Source: Massilia aurea (GTDB lineage Bacteria; Pseudomonadota; Gammaproteobacteria; Burkholderiales; Burkholderiaceae_D). From it: DNA of 64,000 bases. A program made the position numbers and the translations under genes. The notes beneath the pieces were generated by a model. That model was not told where the DNA came from and ran no database searches. It worked only from the letters and a program-made list of their open reading frames with translations. The stretch lies in the NCBI RefSeq assembly GCF_014200505.1, contig NZ_JACHBX010000001.1, forward strand, positions 1,612,001-1,676,000, in the 5' to 3' direction. Positions 16,958 to 25,928 of the stretch are shown here, in pieces (the first letter of the stretch is position 1; each line of letters opens with the position of its first letter).

Positions 16958-18027
16958 TCGTCCAGGGCCCCAGACGTCAGCACTGCGTGCGCTTTCGCGA
17001 GACGCTGCTCCAGGGGCCCTTCGAGCAGCAAATACGGCATGCCCAGCCGCTCAAGCGCTGCAAGATACCAGCGGTGCTGGTGCGCGCGAAACGCCGCGTC
17101 GCGCCGGGTGCCGTCCTGGATGAACGGGATGTCCGGCGCGCACATGAACGTCACAGCATACGGGCGGCGCGCCAGCGCCTCGAGCGCGGCATCGGCGCGC
17201 CCGAATCCATCGAGACTGTAGAACAGTGACGTCAGCGCACTGCCATCGCAGATCAGCCAGCGCTTCGCCTCGCGCGCCAGCAAGTCTTCGCGCGCCACCT
17301 GGCCCTGGCCGATGCTGAGCATATCCTCGTAACCGAGCTTGCCGCCCTGCGCATCCCAGCGTTCACGCCCGACCTCCGGCGCCCAGCACGTGCCGAGGCG
17401 CGCGGCCAGGCTGGCAGCAAGCGTCGTCTTGCCGCTCGACTCCCCGCCCAGCAGGCACACGCGTTCGATGAAATGGGCGCGCACCGCAGGATGCAGATAG
17501 GCATACGCCAGATGCGGCTGCGCGCGCACGGCCGTTCCCGACACCGGCACCGCCAGCCGCTGCCGGTCAACGCAGACATGCTGCACGGGCGCCGGCGCGC
17601 CCAGCTGCGCGCCATACCAGGCGCCCAGGTGGGCCGCGAAACCGTCGCCATACGCTTCGCTGGTGAAAACGGCATCAGCCCTGGTATCGCACAATGCCCA
17701 GCTGACCCATGCGGTGAATTCGCGCTGAATAGCGGGATCGGCATCGTTGTGCGGCAACCGGCGCTGCGGCAGGCCGCGTTTACGACACAACCGCGCCAGG
17801 ATCGCGTCGTCGAGCACCAGGCTGCGCACCTGCGGGAACAGCTCGTCCAGCCAGGCCTGGCGCGCGGCCGGCCCGCAGCGGTCGAACCCGGGATTGGTAT
17901 AACTGATGACCAGCAGCGCGTCGCATCGGGCCAGCGCGGTCTGGATCAGGAACATGTGGCCCCGATGCAGCGGACAGAATTTGCCGACCACCAGGCCTTG
18001 CCGGAAGCGGGTCGCGGGAATCGTCAT
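16930..18027 (-). CDS. NadR-like bifunctional NMN adenylyltransferase / ribosylnicotinamide kinase-type ATPase
   Basis: A 365-aa protein without the N-terminal DNA-binding domain of enterobacterial NadR. Residues 1-170 form a nucleotidyltransferase: GLVVGKFCPLHRGHMFLI gives the HxGH site, and VPVSGTAVRAQPHLA gives the ISGTxxR-like motif. Residues 190-360 form a P-loop kinase-like domain: Walker A LLGGESSGKTTLAASLA, then RWLICDGSALTSLFYS. By family this would make NAD from NMN or ribosylnicotinamide in the cytosol. It is the last gene of the MoxR operon and overlaps the ligase gene by ATGA, so its role may be tied to that system rather than to general NAD salvage. The family call is good; the operon role is inference. 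Confidence 0.85.
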   Translation of the reverse strand: MTIPATRFRQGLVVGKFCPLHRGHMFLIQTALARCDALLVISYTNPGFDRCGPAARQAWLDELFPQVRSLVLDDAILARLCRKRGLPQRRLPHNDADPAIQREFTAWVSWALCDTRADAVFTSEAYGDGFAAHLGAWYGAQLGAPAPVQHVCVDRQRLAVPVSGTAVRAQPHLAYAYLHPAVRAHFIERVCLLGGESSGKTTLAASLAARLGTCWAPEVGRERWDAQGGKLGYEDMLSIGQGQVAREDLLAREAKRWLICDGSALTSLFYSLDGFGRADAALEALARRPYAVTFMCAPDIPFIQDGTRRDAAFRAHQHRWYLAALERLGMPYLLLEGPLEQRLAKAHAVLTSGALDDQACAAYGG

Positions 18028-19370
18028 GTGTGCGATCCTTCCAGGCTGGAGGTGTACTGCAGCGTCTTATCCGCCGCGTGCAGCACCTCGACCGCCACCG
18101 TCCCCGCACCGAACAGGCGTTCGAGGGAAGCCCGTGCCGGCACTGCGTAGTGCATCGCATTGGGCGCCACTTGCAGCGACACATTGCCGTCCGCGCCCTG
18201 GTGCAGATGAAAGTGCGACAACGGAAACGGCTCGAGCGCATGGGTAACGTCGATGTTGTTGATCCAGCCGGCCAGCGCGCGGTAGCGCACGGGCTGCCGG
18301 CCGCACAGACCGATCAGCACCGGCCCGTGCGCGCTCGAACGCAGTGACGCGTAGTCGCCTGTGCGGTAGCGCAGCAGGGGCAGGCAGTCGTTGAAGCCAC
18401 CCGTCACCGTGATTTCGCCCGAGGTGCCGGGATTGACAGGTCGGCCGTCGCGGTCCAGAATTTCGACGTAGAGCTGCGGCTGCAGCAGCAGGTGGCCATC
18501 GAGCGCGGCATCGAATACGCCCACCGGCCCGACTTCGCCCAGCGAATAGATGTCCAGTACCGGACAGCCAAAGCGCTGTTCGAGCTGCATGCGCAAGGCC
18601 GGCATCAGCTGCATCGAGACCGAGATCAGCGCGCGCGGGGCATGCGTCAATGGCAATGTCAGATACTCGGTGAACGAGATCGGATCGCCGGCCACGATCT
18701 CGGGCGCCAGCGCGTCCAGGTAGCGCGCGCGGTCCAGCGGATCGCGCCAGTCGTTCGGGTGCAGGTTCAGCTTCGCCAGGCCCGACTCGCCCATCGTGGG
18801 CGTGACCGAGACATAGGTGAAACAGCGTTCCTGAAAGCCGAGCAGCACCACCCCCACCTGGCCAGCGCCATACTGCGCTTCGATGCCGAGCCGGCGCAGC
18901 GCGCGCTTGTGAAACGCAGCGTAGCGCGCGGCGACCACCGGGTGCGATGGAATCAGCAGCGGATGGCCGGTCGTGCCGGTCGTGCGAAACTGGATCATGC
19001 GTTCGAGCGGGACGTCGTCGGGCACGAATTGCGCGATGTCAGCCGACAAATCGGCGCGCGACACCGGCGCCACCTGGTCGAATGCCCGCGGGGGTGAGCC
19101 ACGCTGCCGGTAATGCGGCACGGTCGCATGCATCCTGGCGATCAGCGGGTCCACCCACGGCGGCGGTTTGCCCGGCGTCGCGTGCAGCGGCGCATTGACG
19201 ATCTCGCGCTCGAATGCCTGCTGGGCCTCGACTTCGTGCGCCTGCAGGCGGTTGCCGCTGGCGTTGCGAAACACGGGTGCGCTCGGATGCCGACGCAGGA
19301 AGTCCAGCATGCGCTGGCCTTCGGTGGTCAAGGTCGGGAAGCGCTCGCGATCGGCAAGGTCAGTCATCAT
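18024..19370 (-). CDS. PaaK-like adenylate-forming enzyme (AMP-dependent ligase superfamily)
   Basis: A 448-aa protein beginning MMTDLADRERFPTLT; the first ATG at 19370 overlaps the preceding stop as ATGA. The ATP-binding loop of the superfamily is visible as RTTGTTGHPLLIPS (about residue 128). It is followed by the A5-like segment VLDIYSLGEVGPVG and the A7-like LLRYRTGDYASL. It resembles the phenylacetate-CoA ligase/CapK branch, but the C-terminal subdomain is short and divergent. Such enzymes activate a carboxylate as acyl-AMP and pass it to CoA, a carrier or another nucleophile. The substrate is unknown. Its position between a VWA/AAA+ pair and a NadR-like enzyme is unusual for PaaK-like proteins. 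Confidence 0.8.
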   Translation of the reverse strand: MMTDLADRERFPTLTTEGQRMLDFLRRHPSAPVFRNASGNRLQAHEVEAQQAFEREIVNAPLHATPGKPPPWVDPLIARMHATVPHYRQRGSPPRAFDQVAPVSRADLSADIAQFVPDDVPLERMIQFRTTGTTGHPLLIPSHPVVAARYAAFHKRALRRLGIEAQYGAGQVGVVLLGFQERCFTYVSVTPTMGESGLAKLNLHPNDWRDPLDRARYLDALAPEIVAGDPISFTEYLTLPLTHAPRALISVSMQLMPALRMQLEQRFGCPVLDIYSLGEVGPVGVFDAALDGHLLLQPQLYVEILDRDGRPVNPGTSGEITVTGGFNDCLPLLRYRTGDYASLRSSAHGPVLIGLCGRQPVRYRALAGWINNIDVTHALEPFPLSHFHLHQGADGNVSLQVAPNAMHYAVPARASLERLFGAGTVAVEVLHAADKTLQYTSSLEGSHT

Positions 19371-19951
19371 TCACGCGTCCACTTGTCGGCCGACTCTTCT
19401 GCCACCTTGCGCGCCAGGGCCTCGCGAACCTCACGCGCCCGTTTTTCGGCCTGTCGGCTTGCCGCCAGCAAGGCACGCCGCTGGATCGCGCTGATGGCCG
19501 ACAGCCGGTCCTGCGCCTGGGCCGGTGTCTCGCCCAGCGGCCGCAAGCCAAGCCGGGCAAGCAGTGCGCGCACCAGTTCTTCGCGCCGCTCGGCATCATG
19601 CACGAATGCGTGCGCCGGTGTGATCGCCGCCATCTCCGCCACCAGTGCGCCCACGACGTCTTCGAGCGCTGGGTGCGGCAGGTCCACGCCGATCAAAGCC
19701 TCGTCGGCCAGCAGCCAGCAGGCGACTGCTGCCAGCGCCAGCCGGTTGCGGTCGGCGTGCGCGCTGCGGCCCTGAAAGCCGGCCAGCAGTTCACCCGATG
19801 CATGCAGCCCATGCATGCGCAGCACATCGCCGACGATGGCCGCGACGGCCATCTCGCCGTGCCCGGCCACCGATGGTTCACCGAGAAACTCCGCGGGGAT
19901 GTCTGCCAGCCGGCGGGTCAGCGCGGCCAGGTCGGCATAGTCGGTGTTCAT
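19367..19951 (-). CDS. Unrecognised 194-aa helical protein of the MoxR operon
   Basis: It starts MNTDYADLAALTRRLADIPAEF; the ATG overlaps the VWA gene stop (ATGA) and the stop overlaps the ligase ATG, so it is locked into the operon. It is predicted all-alpha, with an N-terminal part (GEMAVAAIVGDVLRMHG, NRLALAAVACWLLADEALIG) and a charged, probably coiled-coil C-terminus (RQAEKRAREVREALARKVAEES). No signal peptide, membrane segment or catalytic motif is visible. I do not recognise the family; it may be an adaptor for the ATPase or VWA protein. Confidence 0.8.
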   Translation of the reverse strand: MNTDYADLAALTRRLADIPAEFLGEPSVAGHGEMAVAAIVGDVLRMHGLHASGELLAGFQGRSAHADRNRLALAAVACWLLADEALIGVDLPHPALEDVVGALVAEMAAITPAHAFVHDAERREELVRALLARLGLRPLGETPAQAQDRLSAISAIQRRALLAASRQAEKRAREVREALARKVAEESADKWTRE

Positions 19952-21726
19952 CGCTGCGCGCCGTAATGACGGGCGCTGAACGCGCGGGCGAAATCGACCA
20001 GCTGGCCCATGTCGGTGACGGCGTGGATGGCCCAGCCTTCGCGGTCGCGGGCGCGCTGCAACTGGCCCCATGGATTGTTGCCCGGGGCCCCCGCCCAATC
20101 CTCCCAACAGGCCGGCATATCGAGCGCCATCGTGCCGCCACCGCCGGCCGCGCGCAAGGCGGCGGCCGCCACGTCCCAGCCGCTGTTGCCCCGCTCGTCC
20201 CGGTCGAACATCGTCGTGATGCCGCTGTCCGAGATCATCAGGATGTGGGTCATGCGCTGGCGCTGGCCCTGCGCCGGGTAAGTGTCGCGCAGGCGGTGGA
20301 TCGGAAAACAGGTACTCCCGCCGAAGAAGCCGGTCAGCACATGCAGGATCTGGTCGGTGTCGCGCACGAAACCGGTCGTGCCCATCACATCGCGCTTGCC
20401 GCTCCATAGCGTGACCTGCACCGACGCGCCGGCGCGCAGCGCCGACAGGGCAACGATGGCGCCGGCCAGCGCCGGAAACGACGTGCTCCCCTGCGGATTC
20501 GGCATCGAGCCGGAACTGTGGACATACAGGTCCAGGTCGACCGGAACCGGCCGCTTCTCGAACGCCGGCTCTTCGGTCATGCGGCGCTGCATGATGGTAA
20601 AGCCGGGGATCGGGGTCGGCGACAGCGCCAGGCTGTGCAGCCAGTCGACGCGCTCGATCGAGTCCCCCAGTTCCCAGGGTTCGAGCCCTTCCATCTCGGG
20701 TTCAGGTGCGCGCGGGCTGGGGCGGCGCGGGAAGTCGACCAGATGCGGCAGTGCGCGTTCGCGGTAGTAGCGCATCGCAATGGCATGCGGGCTCAGTACC
20801 ACGCCGCCCGCGCGCAGGATCTCGCCGTACTCGAAAGGCTCGCGCGCTTGGCCGGTCGAGCGCGTGGTAGCCGGTTGCGGCTCGGACGTACCCACGTCGT
20901 CACCACTGACCGCGGGATCGTCGAGCGGGTGCACGATGTCGTCGTCTTCGTCGGGATCGAATGCATGCAGCCCGTCCGGCAGGCAGCCCTCGGCGGCGGC
21001 GCCGGTGTCATGCCAGGCCTGCAGCTTTTCGTGTGCTGCCTCGTCGTTCAGCAGATAGGGCAGCACCAGCGTGGCGAAGCGCCCGGCGCCACGCATCCAG
21101 TCGGCGCCGTACACGCGAATCACGCGCGCACCGAGCCAGGCGTCGGTATCGAGTGCGTCAGCGTCAGCAAAGCCGCTGCCGGCCAGCTGACCGGGCGCCA
21201 GTTGCCACAGGTGTTCGTAGATGCGCATGTACAGCGTCCACATGCGGCTGGCCGGTCCTGCCGGCGCCTGCGCCAGTGCGCGGTAGATTGCCACCATGCG
21301 CAGGCCCGCCTGGCGCTGCAAGCGGTCGTTGATGCACAGGTCCGTGTACAGGTTGGCGACCATCGCCGCATGCTGTTCGAGCGTCGGCAAGGCCCGCCGC
21401 ATCCGGGCGATCAGGCGAAAATGGTCGAGCGCCGTGGCCGGGGCCAGCACGTGGTGCCCGATTTCGTGGGCCAGGATTTCGACGCCGAAGTCTTCCAGCG
21501 CGTACTGGCGCACCGCCTGCAGGTCGATCACGACGCTCTGGTCGAGCAGGCGGATCATCGCGAAGCTGCCGCTCAACCCTTCCCCGGCGGCGCTGACCGT
21601 CGTGCTGCACAGTCGCGGATCGCGCAGGCGTGTGTAGCGGCTCCAGACCGCCAGTGCCTCGGGCCAGGCGGCGCGCCAGCGCGCGATCAGCGCGTCGTCG
21701 ACCGGCGGGGTGCGTGGCCGGCTCAT
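19948..21726 (-). CDS. HEXXH putative metallopeptidase fused to a VWA-like domain (DUF2201-like)
   Basis: A 592-aa cytosolic protein starting MSRPRTPPVDDALIARW (ATG at 21726, ATGA overlap with the preceding gene). Residues 87-91 are HEIGH, within VEILAHEIGHHVLAP, a zincin-type site. Residues about 255-300 form an acidic, disordered linker. Residues about 395-590 form a VWA-like domain. The MIDAS motifs are partly altered: the first reads HSSGS (403-407) where DxSxS is expected, while GGST (about 470) and ISDSG (about 500) fit the second and third motifs. The arrangement recalls DUF2201 proteins, which accompany MoxR ATPases. It probably partners the AAA+ ATPase encoded two genes upstream; the target is unknown. 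Confidence 0.85.
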   Translation of the reverse strand: MSRPRTPPVDDALIARWRAAWPEALAVWSRYTRLRDPRLCSTTVSAAGEGLSGSFAMIRLLDQSVVIDLQAVRQYALEDFGVEILAHEIGHHVLAPATALDHFRLIARMRRALPTLEQHAAMVANLYTDLCINDRLQRQAGLRMVAIYRALAQAPAGPASRMWTLYMRIYEHLWQLAPGQLAGSGFADADALDTDAWLGARVIRVYGADWMRGAGRFATLVLPYLLNDEAAHEKLQAWHDTGAAAEGCLPDGLHAFDPDEDDDIVHPLDDPAVSGDDVGTSEPQPATTRSTGQAREPFEYGEILRAGGVVLSPHAIAMRYYRERALPHLVDFPRRPSPRAPEPEMEGLEPWELGDSIERVDWLHSLALSPTPIPGFTIMQRRMTEEPAFEKRPVPVDLDLYVHSSGSMPNPQGSTSFPALAGAIVALSALRAGASVQVTLWSGKRDVMGTTGFVRDTDQILHVLTGFFGGSTCFPIHRLRDTYPAQGQRQRMTHILMISDSGITTMFDRDERGNSGWDVAAAALRAAGGGGTMALDMPACWEDWAGAPGNNPWGQLQRARDREGWAIHAVTDMGQLVDFARAFSARHYGAQR

Positions 21727-22643
21727 GAGCGCGCCTCCAGTCGGATCGCATGGGTAAACGGCGACGTGATCGCGATGGTCGTGGCGTTCGCACACGCCTG
21801 CGCATGGGCGAGCATGGTCGGCACCCGGCCAGGGTCGGCGCGCTCGAACTCGGCCAGCGTTGCCGCTTGCAGCGACGCGCCGTAGGCATCGGCCAGCAAG
21901 AAGAATACTCGCCCGCCCGCATGCACCAGGAAGCCGTCGCCATCCGGCTTCACCATGGGCGGCGCATCAAACGGGCCGCCAAAGCCGGTGAACGCGCCGA
22001 AGGTGCGGGTCCGGGACGCGTGCGGATCGGCTCCCTGCCACCACGGGTCGCCGGGCAGTTGCCGTAACAGTGCATCAATCTGCATGCCATCGGGCGCGTG
22101 CAAAGCGGCCAGCGCCAGCGGTGCGGGCAGCCCTGCCGCCGCGGCGAGCGCACCGGCGCGAAAATGTGCGGCGCCGGCGCGCCAGGCCGCGATCTGTCCC
22201 ACGGCTCGCAAGGCATCGACCGAGCCAACCTGCGTCGCAAGGCCGCCCATGTCATCCATCCACTGCGTCAGCCGCGTTCCCGGAACTGTCTCCAGGTGCA
22301 CCACGGCGTTGCTCAGCATTCCGAGGACCTGCACCGGCTCGCGCGCGATCAGCGTGGCAAAGCGGGGAAACAGCGTGCGCCACGCGTGCTGCAGCACTGG
22401 CGAGCGCGCCGCTGGCCCGATCAGTGTGCGGCCGGCCAATGCCAGCCCGAGATCGTAGATGCTGTCGACGACCGGCTGCACGCGTTCGGGCGCCACCGCG
22501 TCGACGATCGCGCCAGCGTTGTCGAGAAACGCGCGAAACACGTCGTGCGACAGCATCGGATAGCGCCGCTGCGCCTCGCGCATGCGTGCGTTGTACTGGT
22601 CGCGCCCTGCTGCGAGGACGCCGGCGTAGGCAGGCTTGAGCAT
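21723..22643 (-). CDS. Unrecognised 306-aa protein between the MoxR ATPase and the VWA protein
   Basis: It starts MLKPAYAGVLAAGRDQYNARM, 18 bp after the MoxR gene stop, and ends overlapping the VWA start. It is largely helical in the first 190 residues (FRAFLDNAGAIVDAVAP, LGMLSNAVVHLETVPGTRLTQWMDDM). A beta-rich C-terminal part follows (GDGFLVHAGGRVFFLLADAYGASLQAATLAEFERADP). There is no signal peptide, transmembrane helix or catalytic signature. I do not recognise a family. Its fixed position suggests a substrate adaptor or bridging subunit for the ATPase and VWA protein. Confidence 0.82.
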   Translation of the reverse strand: MLKPAYAGVLAAGRDQYNARMREAQRRYPMLSHDVFRAFLDNAGAIVDAVAPERVQPVVDSIYDLGLALAGRTLIGPAARSPVLQHAWRTLFPRFATLIAREPVQVLGMLSNAVVHLETVPGTRLTQWMDDMGGLATQVGSVDALRAVGQIAAWRAGAAHFRAGALAAAAGLPAPLALAALHAPDGMQIDALLRQLPGDPWWQGADPHASRTRTFGAFTGFGGPFDAPPMVKPDGDGFLVHAGGRVFFLLADAYGASLQAATLAEFERADPGRVPTMLAHAQACANATTIAITSPFTHAIRLEARS

Positions 22644-22661
22644 CAGGTGGGCTTGAACATC

Positions 22662-24239
22662 CTACTGCGCGCGCAGCCACGCCAGATAATTGGTGTAGCG
22701 CTGGTGCAGGTACTTCAGCTTGAGCAGGTCGTCGTACAGGTGACCGTACAGCTTCTTGCCCTTGGTCAGACTGGCGATCAGCTTTTCGATCCTGACCAGG
22801 CGCGCACGGGTCTCGCGCTCGGAGACGCCATCGAGGCCCTGGGCGAACAGCGCCGCCATCTCGCCGACCGGATCGTCGTGTTCCAGATTCAGGCGCAGGA
22901 ACTCGGCGTTGGAGAGGTCGAACAGATGCCGCAGCCAGCTGACACGATCGGTGCGATACGGCGCGTGTTCTGGCACCGCAAAGAACGGCGCATCCAGGTC
23001 GGGATGCAGCTTGTCGCGCAGGACGAACGGCAAGACCTGGCGCAGGTCTTCCAGCTCGACCGCCGGATTACCCCGGAAATACGCCAGCGCCTTGGCATAC
23101 ACCAGCAGCGTCATGAGATTGCGCACCGAGACGCCGTTGCGGGTCTGGCAGCCCAGATCCTTCAAGCGGTCGCGCCCCGTGTCGGCTGCCGTGATGTCGC
23201 GCCAGTCGACGCCCGACAGGCGCGCCGTGTCCTTGGTCATGTACTCGAACTGGCCACCGGCCGCATCGAGCAGCTCGAACTGGCTGGCGAAGAATTCGAG
23301 GCGCCGCCGCACGTCCTCGGGCACCGCGATCGCGCGCACTTCCCGGCCCATCGTGTCGACGTCAAGCTCGGAGAAGATCAGTTCGGGTGGCATCAGTTCT
23401 TCGGGGCGCACGTCTTCTTCGATGCGCACCAGAAGATCGTCCAGGAAGCGGGGATTGAACGCGAGGGCCTGGACGATCACGTCGATGCGGTCGCGCAGCG
23501 CCTCGATCACCTGGTAGGTGCCGCCGCCCTGATCATCGTTGGCAGTCAGGAACCAGCTCGACTCCGGGCACTCGAACACCTGGTCGAGCACCTCGGCGTA
23601 GTTGTCACCCATGACGGTCAGCAGCGCGCTCTGGGTGCGGGTCGGAATGCGGTTGTATTCGTCGATGATCTTGACCCGCATCGACAGCCAGGCGCGCCAC
23701 GAAATACGGATCGCCTCCATGCTTTGCGCGTTGACCATATCGGCTGGCAGCGGGTTGCCGAGCAGGTCGGCAATCGTCATCTGCGGGTGGCCATGCTGCA
23801 TCGCGCGCCGCACGTCACGCACCGGGACACCGGCCAGCACGCCCATCAGGATCGCGCTGGCCGTCTTGCCGCGCCCGGGCCCGCCTACAAACAGGCACTT
23901 GCGGCGCGTGGCAAACGTCAGCAGCGGCAGCAGCACGTAACTGGAATAGCTTTGCCCCGACGGCAGCGTCAATACGCGCTTGCTGTCGCCGACCGTGAAC
24001 GTCTGCGCCGGCCCGTCGTTGTATTCGATGTCGTAGTGCGGGCTGATGATCGCCTTGTTGACGATCCAGAAGTACGCTTGGCGCAGCTTTTCGTCCAGAC
24101 CGGGCGCCGCGCCTGGCACGGCCTCGCCCGCATCGACCGGGCCGCGGTACAGGTCGGCCACGTCGAACTCGCGCGTGGTGGGCTTGGCATGCGGATTGGT
24201 CGGCGCGCGCGATATTTTCTGAAAGAAGTCGAAAGCCAA
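22662..24239 (-). CDS. MoxR-type AAA+ ATPase (first gene of a six-gene operon)
   Basis: The 525-aa product starts at a TTG preceded by GGAG eight bases upstream; no in-frame ATG fits before the conserved region. Walker A is GGPGRGKT (residues 119-126), Walker B IIDEYNR (191-197), sensor 1 LTANDD (about 231-236), and ALRDRID supplies a likely arginine finger. It is longer than typical MoxR proteins (about 320 aa), with an added C-terminal helical region of about 150 residues (LYGHLYDDLLKLKYLHQRY). MoxR ATPases act as chaperones that load metal or remodel complexes together with VWA-domain partners. Here the VWA protein, with a peptidase motif, is two genes downstream. Gene spacing shows that the whole set is one transcript. 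Confidence 0.92.
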   Translation of the reverse strand: MAFDFFQKISRAPTNPHAKPTTREFDVADLYRGPVDAGEAVPGAAPGLDEKLRQAYFWIVNKAIISPHYDIEYNDGPAQTFTVGDSKRVLTLPSGQSYSSYVLLPLLTFATRRKCLFVGGPGRGKTASAILMGVLAGVPVRDVRRAMQHGHPQMTIADLLGNPLPADMVNAQSMEAIRISWRAWLSMRVKIIDEYNRIPTRTQSALLTVMGDNYAEVLDQVFECPESSWFLTANDDQGGGTYQVIEALRDRIDVIVQALAFNPRFLDDLLVRIEEDVRPEELMPPELIFSELDVDTMGREVRAIAVPEDVRRRLEFFASQFELLDAAGGQFEYMTKDTARLSGVDWRDITAADTGRDRLKDLGCQTRNGVSVRNLMTLLVYAKALAYFRGNPAVELEDLRQVLPFVLRDKLHPDLDAPFFAVPEHAPYRTDRVSWLRHLFDLSNAEFLRLNLEHDDPVGEMAALFAQGLDGVSERETRARLVRIEKLIASLTKGKKLYGHLYDDLLKLKYLHQRYTNYLAWLRAQ

Positions 24240-24454
24240 AGCACATTCTCCGGTAGGTCACGATGACAGGCGGTGCATTGTGCTCGGTGCTGCGTGCACC
24301 GTCGCCATGCTACCTGCTTGCCGCGCCGGGATCAATGCGCCATCGCGCCCGCATTGCGGGCGCGCGCCAGTTGATTCGGCGTGCATATCCCGGTTGACCC
24401 GCTTCGCCCCACCATGTCATATTGCCATCCTCATCAATCCACGGAAGTCCTCGC

Positions 24455-25918
24455 ATGCGTCACCTTGCCTCCGCGCTGTCCATTTCCATCGCCCTCGCCC
24501 TGACCGGGTGCGCCACCTCGGCCCAGGGGCCGCAGACGTCAGGGCGCGATGCGCTGACCTCCAGCATCTCGGCCGACTCGCTGCGTGGCCACCTGTCGTT
24601 CCTGTCGTCCGACCTGCTCGAAGGGCGCGGCACGCCGTCGCGCGGCGTTGACCTGGCGGCGGAATACATCGCGGCGCAGTTCCGCCGCGCGGGGCTCGAG
24701 GCGGCGGGCGACGATGGCTACTTCCAGACCGCGAACTGGCAATACGCCAAGCGCAGCCCGCAGGACATCGCATTGACGGTGACGGCCGGCGGCAAGACCA
24801 TGACCCTCGACGGCACGGGCGCATCGGCCAACTTCGTCGATTCGGTCACGCTGGCGCGCACGCCTGCCGTCTTCATGACCTGGCAGGCGGCGCTGGACGA
24901 TCCGGATAAAGCCAACGGCAAGGTGCTGGTCGTGCCGGCCGCCGCGATCCCTGGCGCAGGCGCCGCGCTGCAAGCCAAACTGAAAAGCAAGCCGGCGCTG
25001 ATCGTGCTGATCGACCGCGAGCGGCGCCAGGCGCGCACGCAGGGCGGCTGGCTGATCGACCCGAGCGTGGCAGTGGCGAAAGGTGGCGCGCCGGTCGTGC
25101 TGGTGCATGCAGCCGATGCCGCGACCGCGCTCGAACAGGGCGGCGCCACCGTCGCTGCGAAGATCGTCGCGCCCGAGATCGCGCCGACCAAACTGCGCAA
25201 CGTGATCGGCGTGCTGCGCGGTTCGGACCCGGCTCTGAAAAGCACCTATGTGATGCTCAGCGCGCACTACGACCACCTGGGCATCCGCGACGGCGAGATC
25301 TTCAACGGCGCCAACGACGATGGCAGCGGCACCGTGTCGGTGATCGAGATCGCCGCCAGCATGGCGGCGCAAAAGGAACGCCCGCGCCGCAGCATCGTGT
25401 TCGTCGCGCTGTTCGGCGAAGAACTGGGCCTGCTTGGCTCACGCTACTATGCAAAGCACCCCGTGTTTCCGCTGAAGGACACCGTGATGAACCTGAACCT
25501 CGAGCAGCTTGGCCGCACCGACGACAGCGAAGGCCCGCAACTGCGCTCCGCCACGATGACCGGCTTTGACTATTCGACCGTCGGCACGACGCTGCAACGC
25601 GCGGGCGAACAGACCGGCATCCGCTTCTGGAAGCATCCAACCAACAGCGACCGTTATTTTGCGCGCAGCGACAACCAGGCGCTGGCCGATGCCGGCGTGC
25701 CGGCCCACACGCTGTGCGTGGCATTCGGCTTCCCTGATTACCACGGCAAAGACGATACCTGGGACAAGGTCGACTACGACAACCTGGCCAGCGTGAACCG
25801 CATGATCGCCGTGGCGTTGCAGGACATCGCCAACGATCCGGCCAAGCCGGCGTGGACGGCCGTGCCCAACGCCGCCAAGTACCGCGCTGCGGCAGCCGCG
25901 CTGCAATCGTCGAAGTAA
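24455..25918 (+). CDS. M28-family zinc aminopeptidase, lipoprotein
   Basis: A 487-aa protein with a lipobox signal peptide (MRHLASALSISIALALTGC). An insert resembling a protease-associated domain occupies about 130-260. The M28 catalytic domain has zinc ligands in SAHYDHLGI, NGANDDGSGT and ALFGEELGLLGS, a further acidic ligand in NLNLEQLGR, and a late histidine in DYHGKDD. These co-catalytic zinc exopeptidases release N-terminal residues in the periplasm or at the outer membrane. The start at 24455 places the signal peptide correctly. The MOSC gene follows after 10 bp and is probably cotranscribed. The 215-bp divergent gap to the MoxR operon holds both promoters, which I could not define. Confidence 0.94.
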   Translation: MRHLASALSISIALALTGCATSAQGPQTSGRDALTSSISADSLRGHLSFLSSDLLEGRGTPSRGVDLAAEYIAAQFRRAGLEAAGDDGYFQTANWQYAKRSPQDIALTVTAGGKTMTLDGTGASANFVDSVTLARTPAVFMTWQAALDDPDKANGKVLVVPAAAIPGAGAALQAKLKSKPALIVLIDRERRQARTQGGWLIDPSVAVAKGGAPVVLVHAADAATALEQGGATVAAKIVAPEIAPTKLRNVIGVLRGSDPALKSTYVMLSAHYDHLGIRDGEIFNGANDDGSGTVSVIEIAASMAAQKERPRRSIVFVALFGEELGLLGSRYYAKHPVFPLKDTVMNLNLEQLGRTDDSEGPQLRSATMTGFDYSTVGTTLQRAGEQTGIRFWKHPTNSDRYFARSDNQALADAGVPAHTLCVAFGFPDYHGKDDTWDKVDYDNLASVNRMIAVALQDIANDPAKPAWTAVPNAAKYRAAAAALQSSK

Positions 25919-25928
25919 GCGTAGCCCG

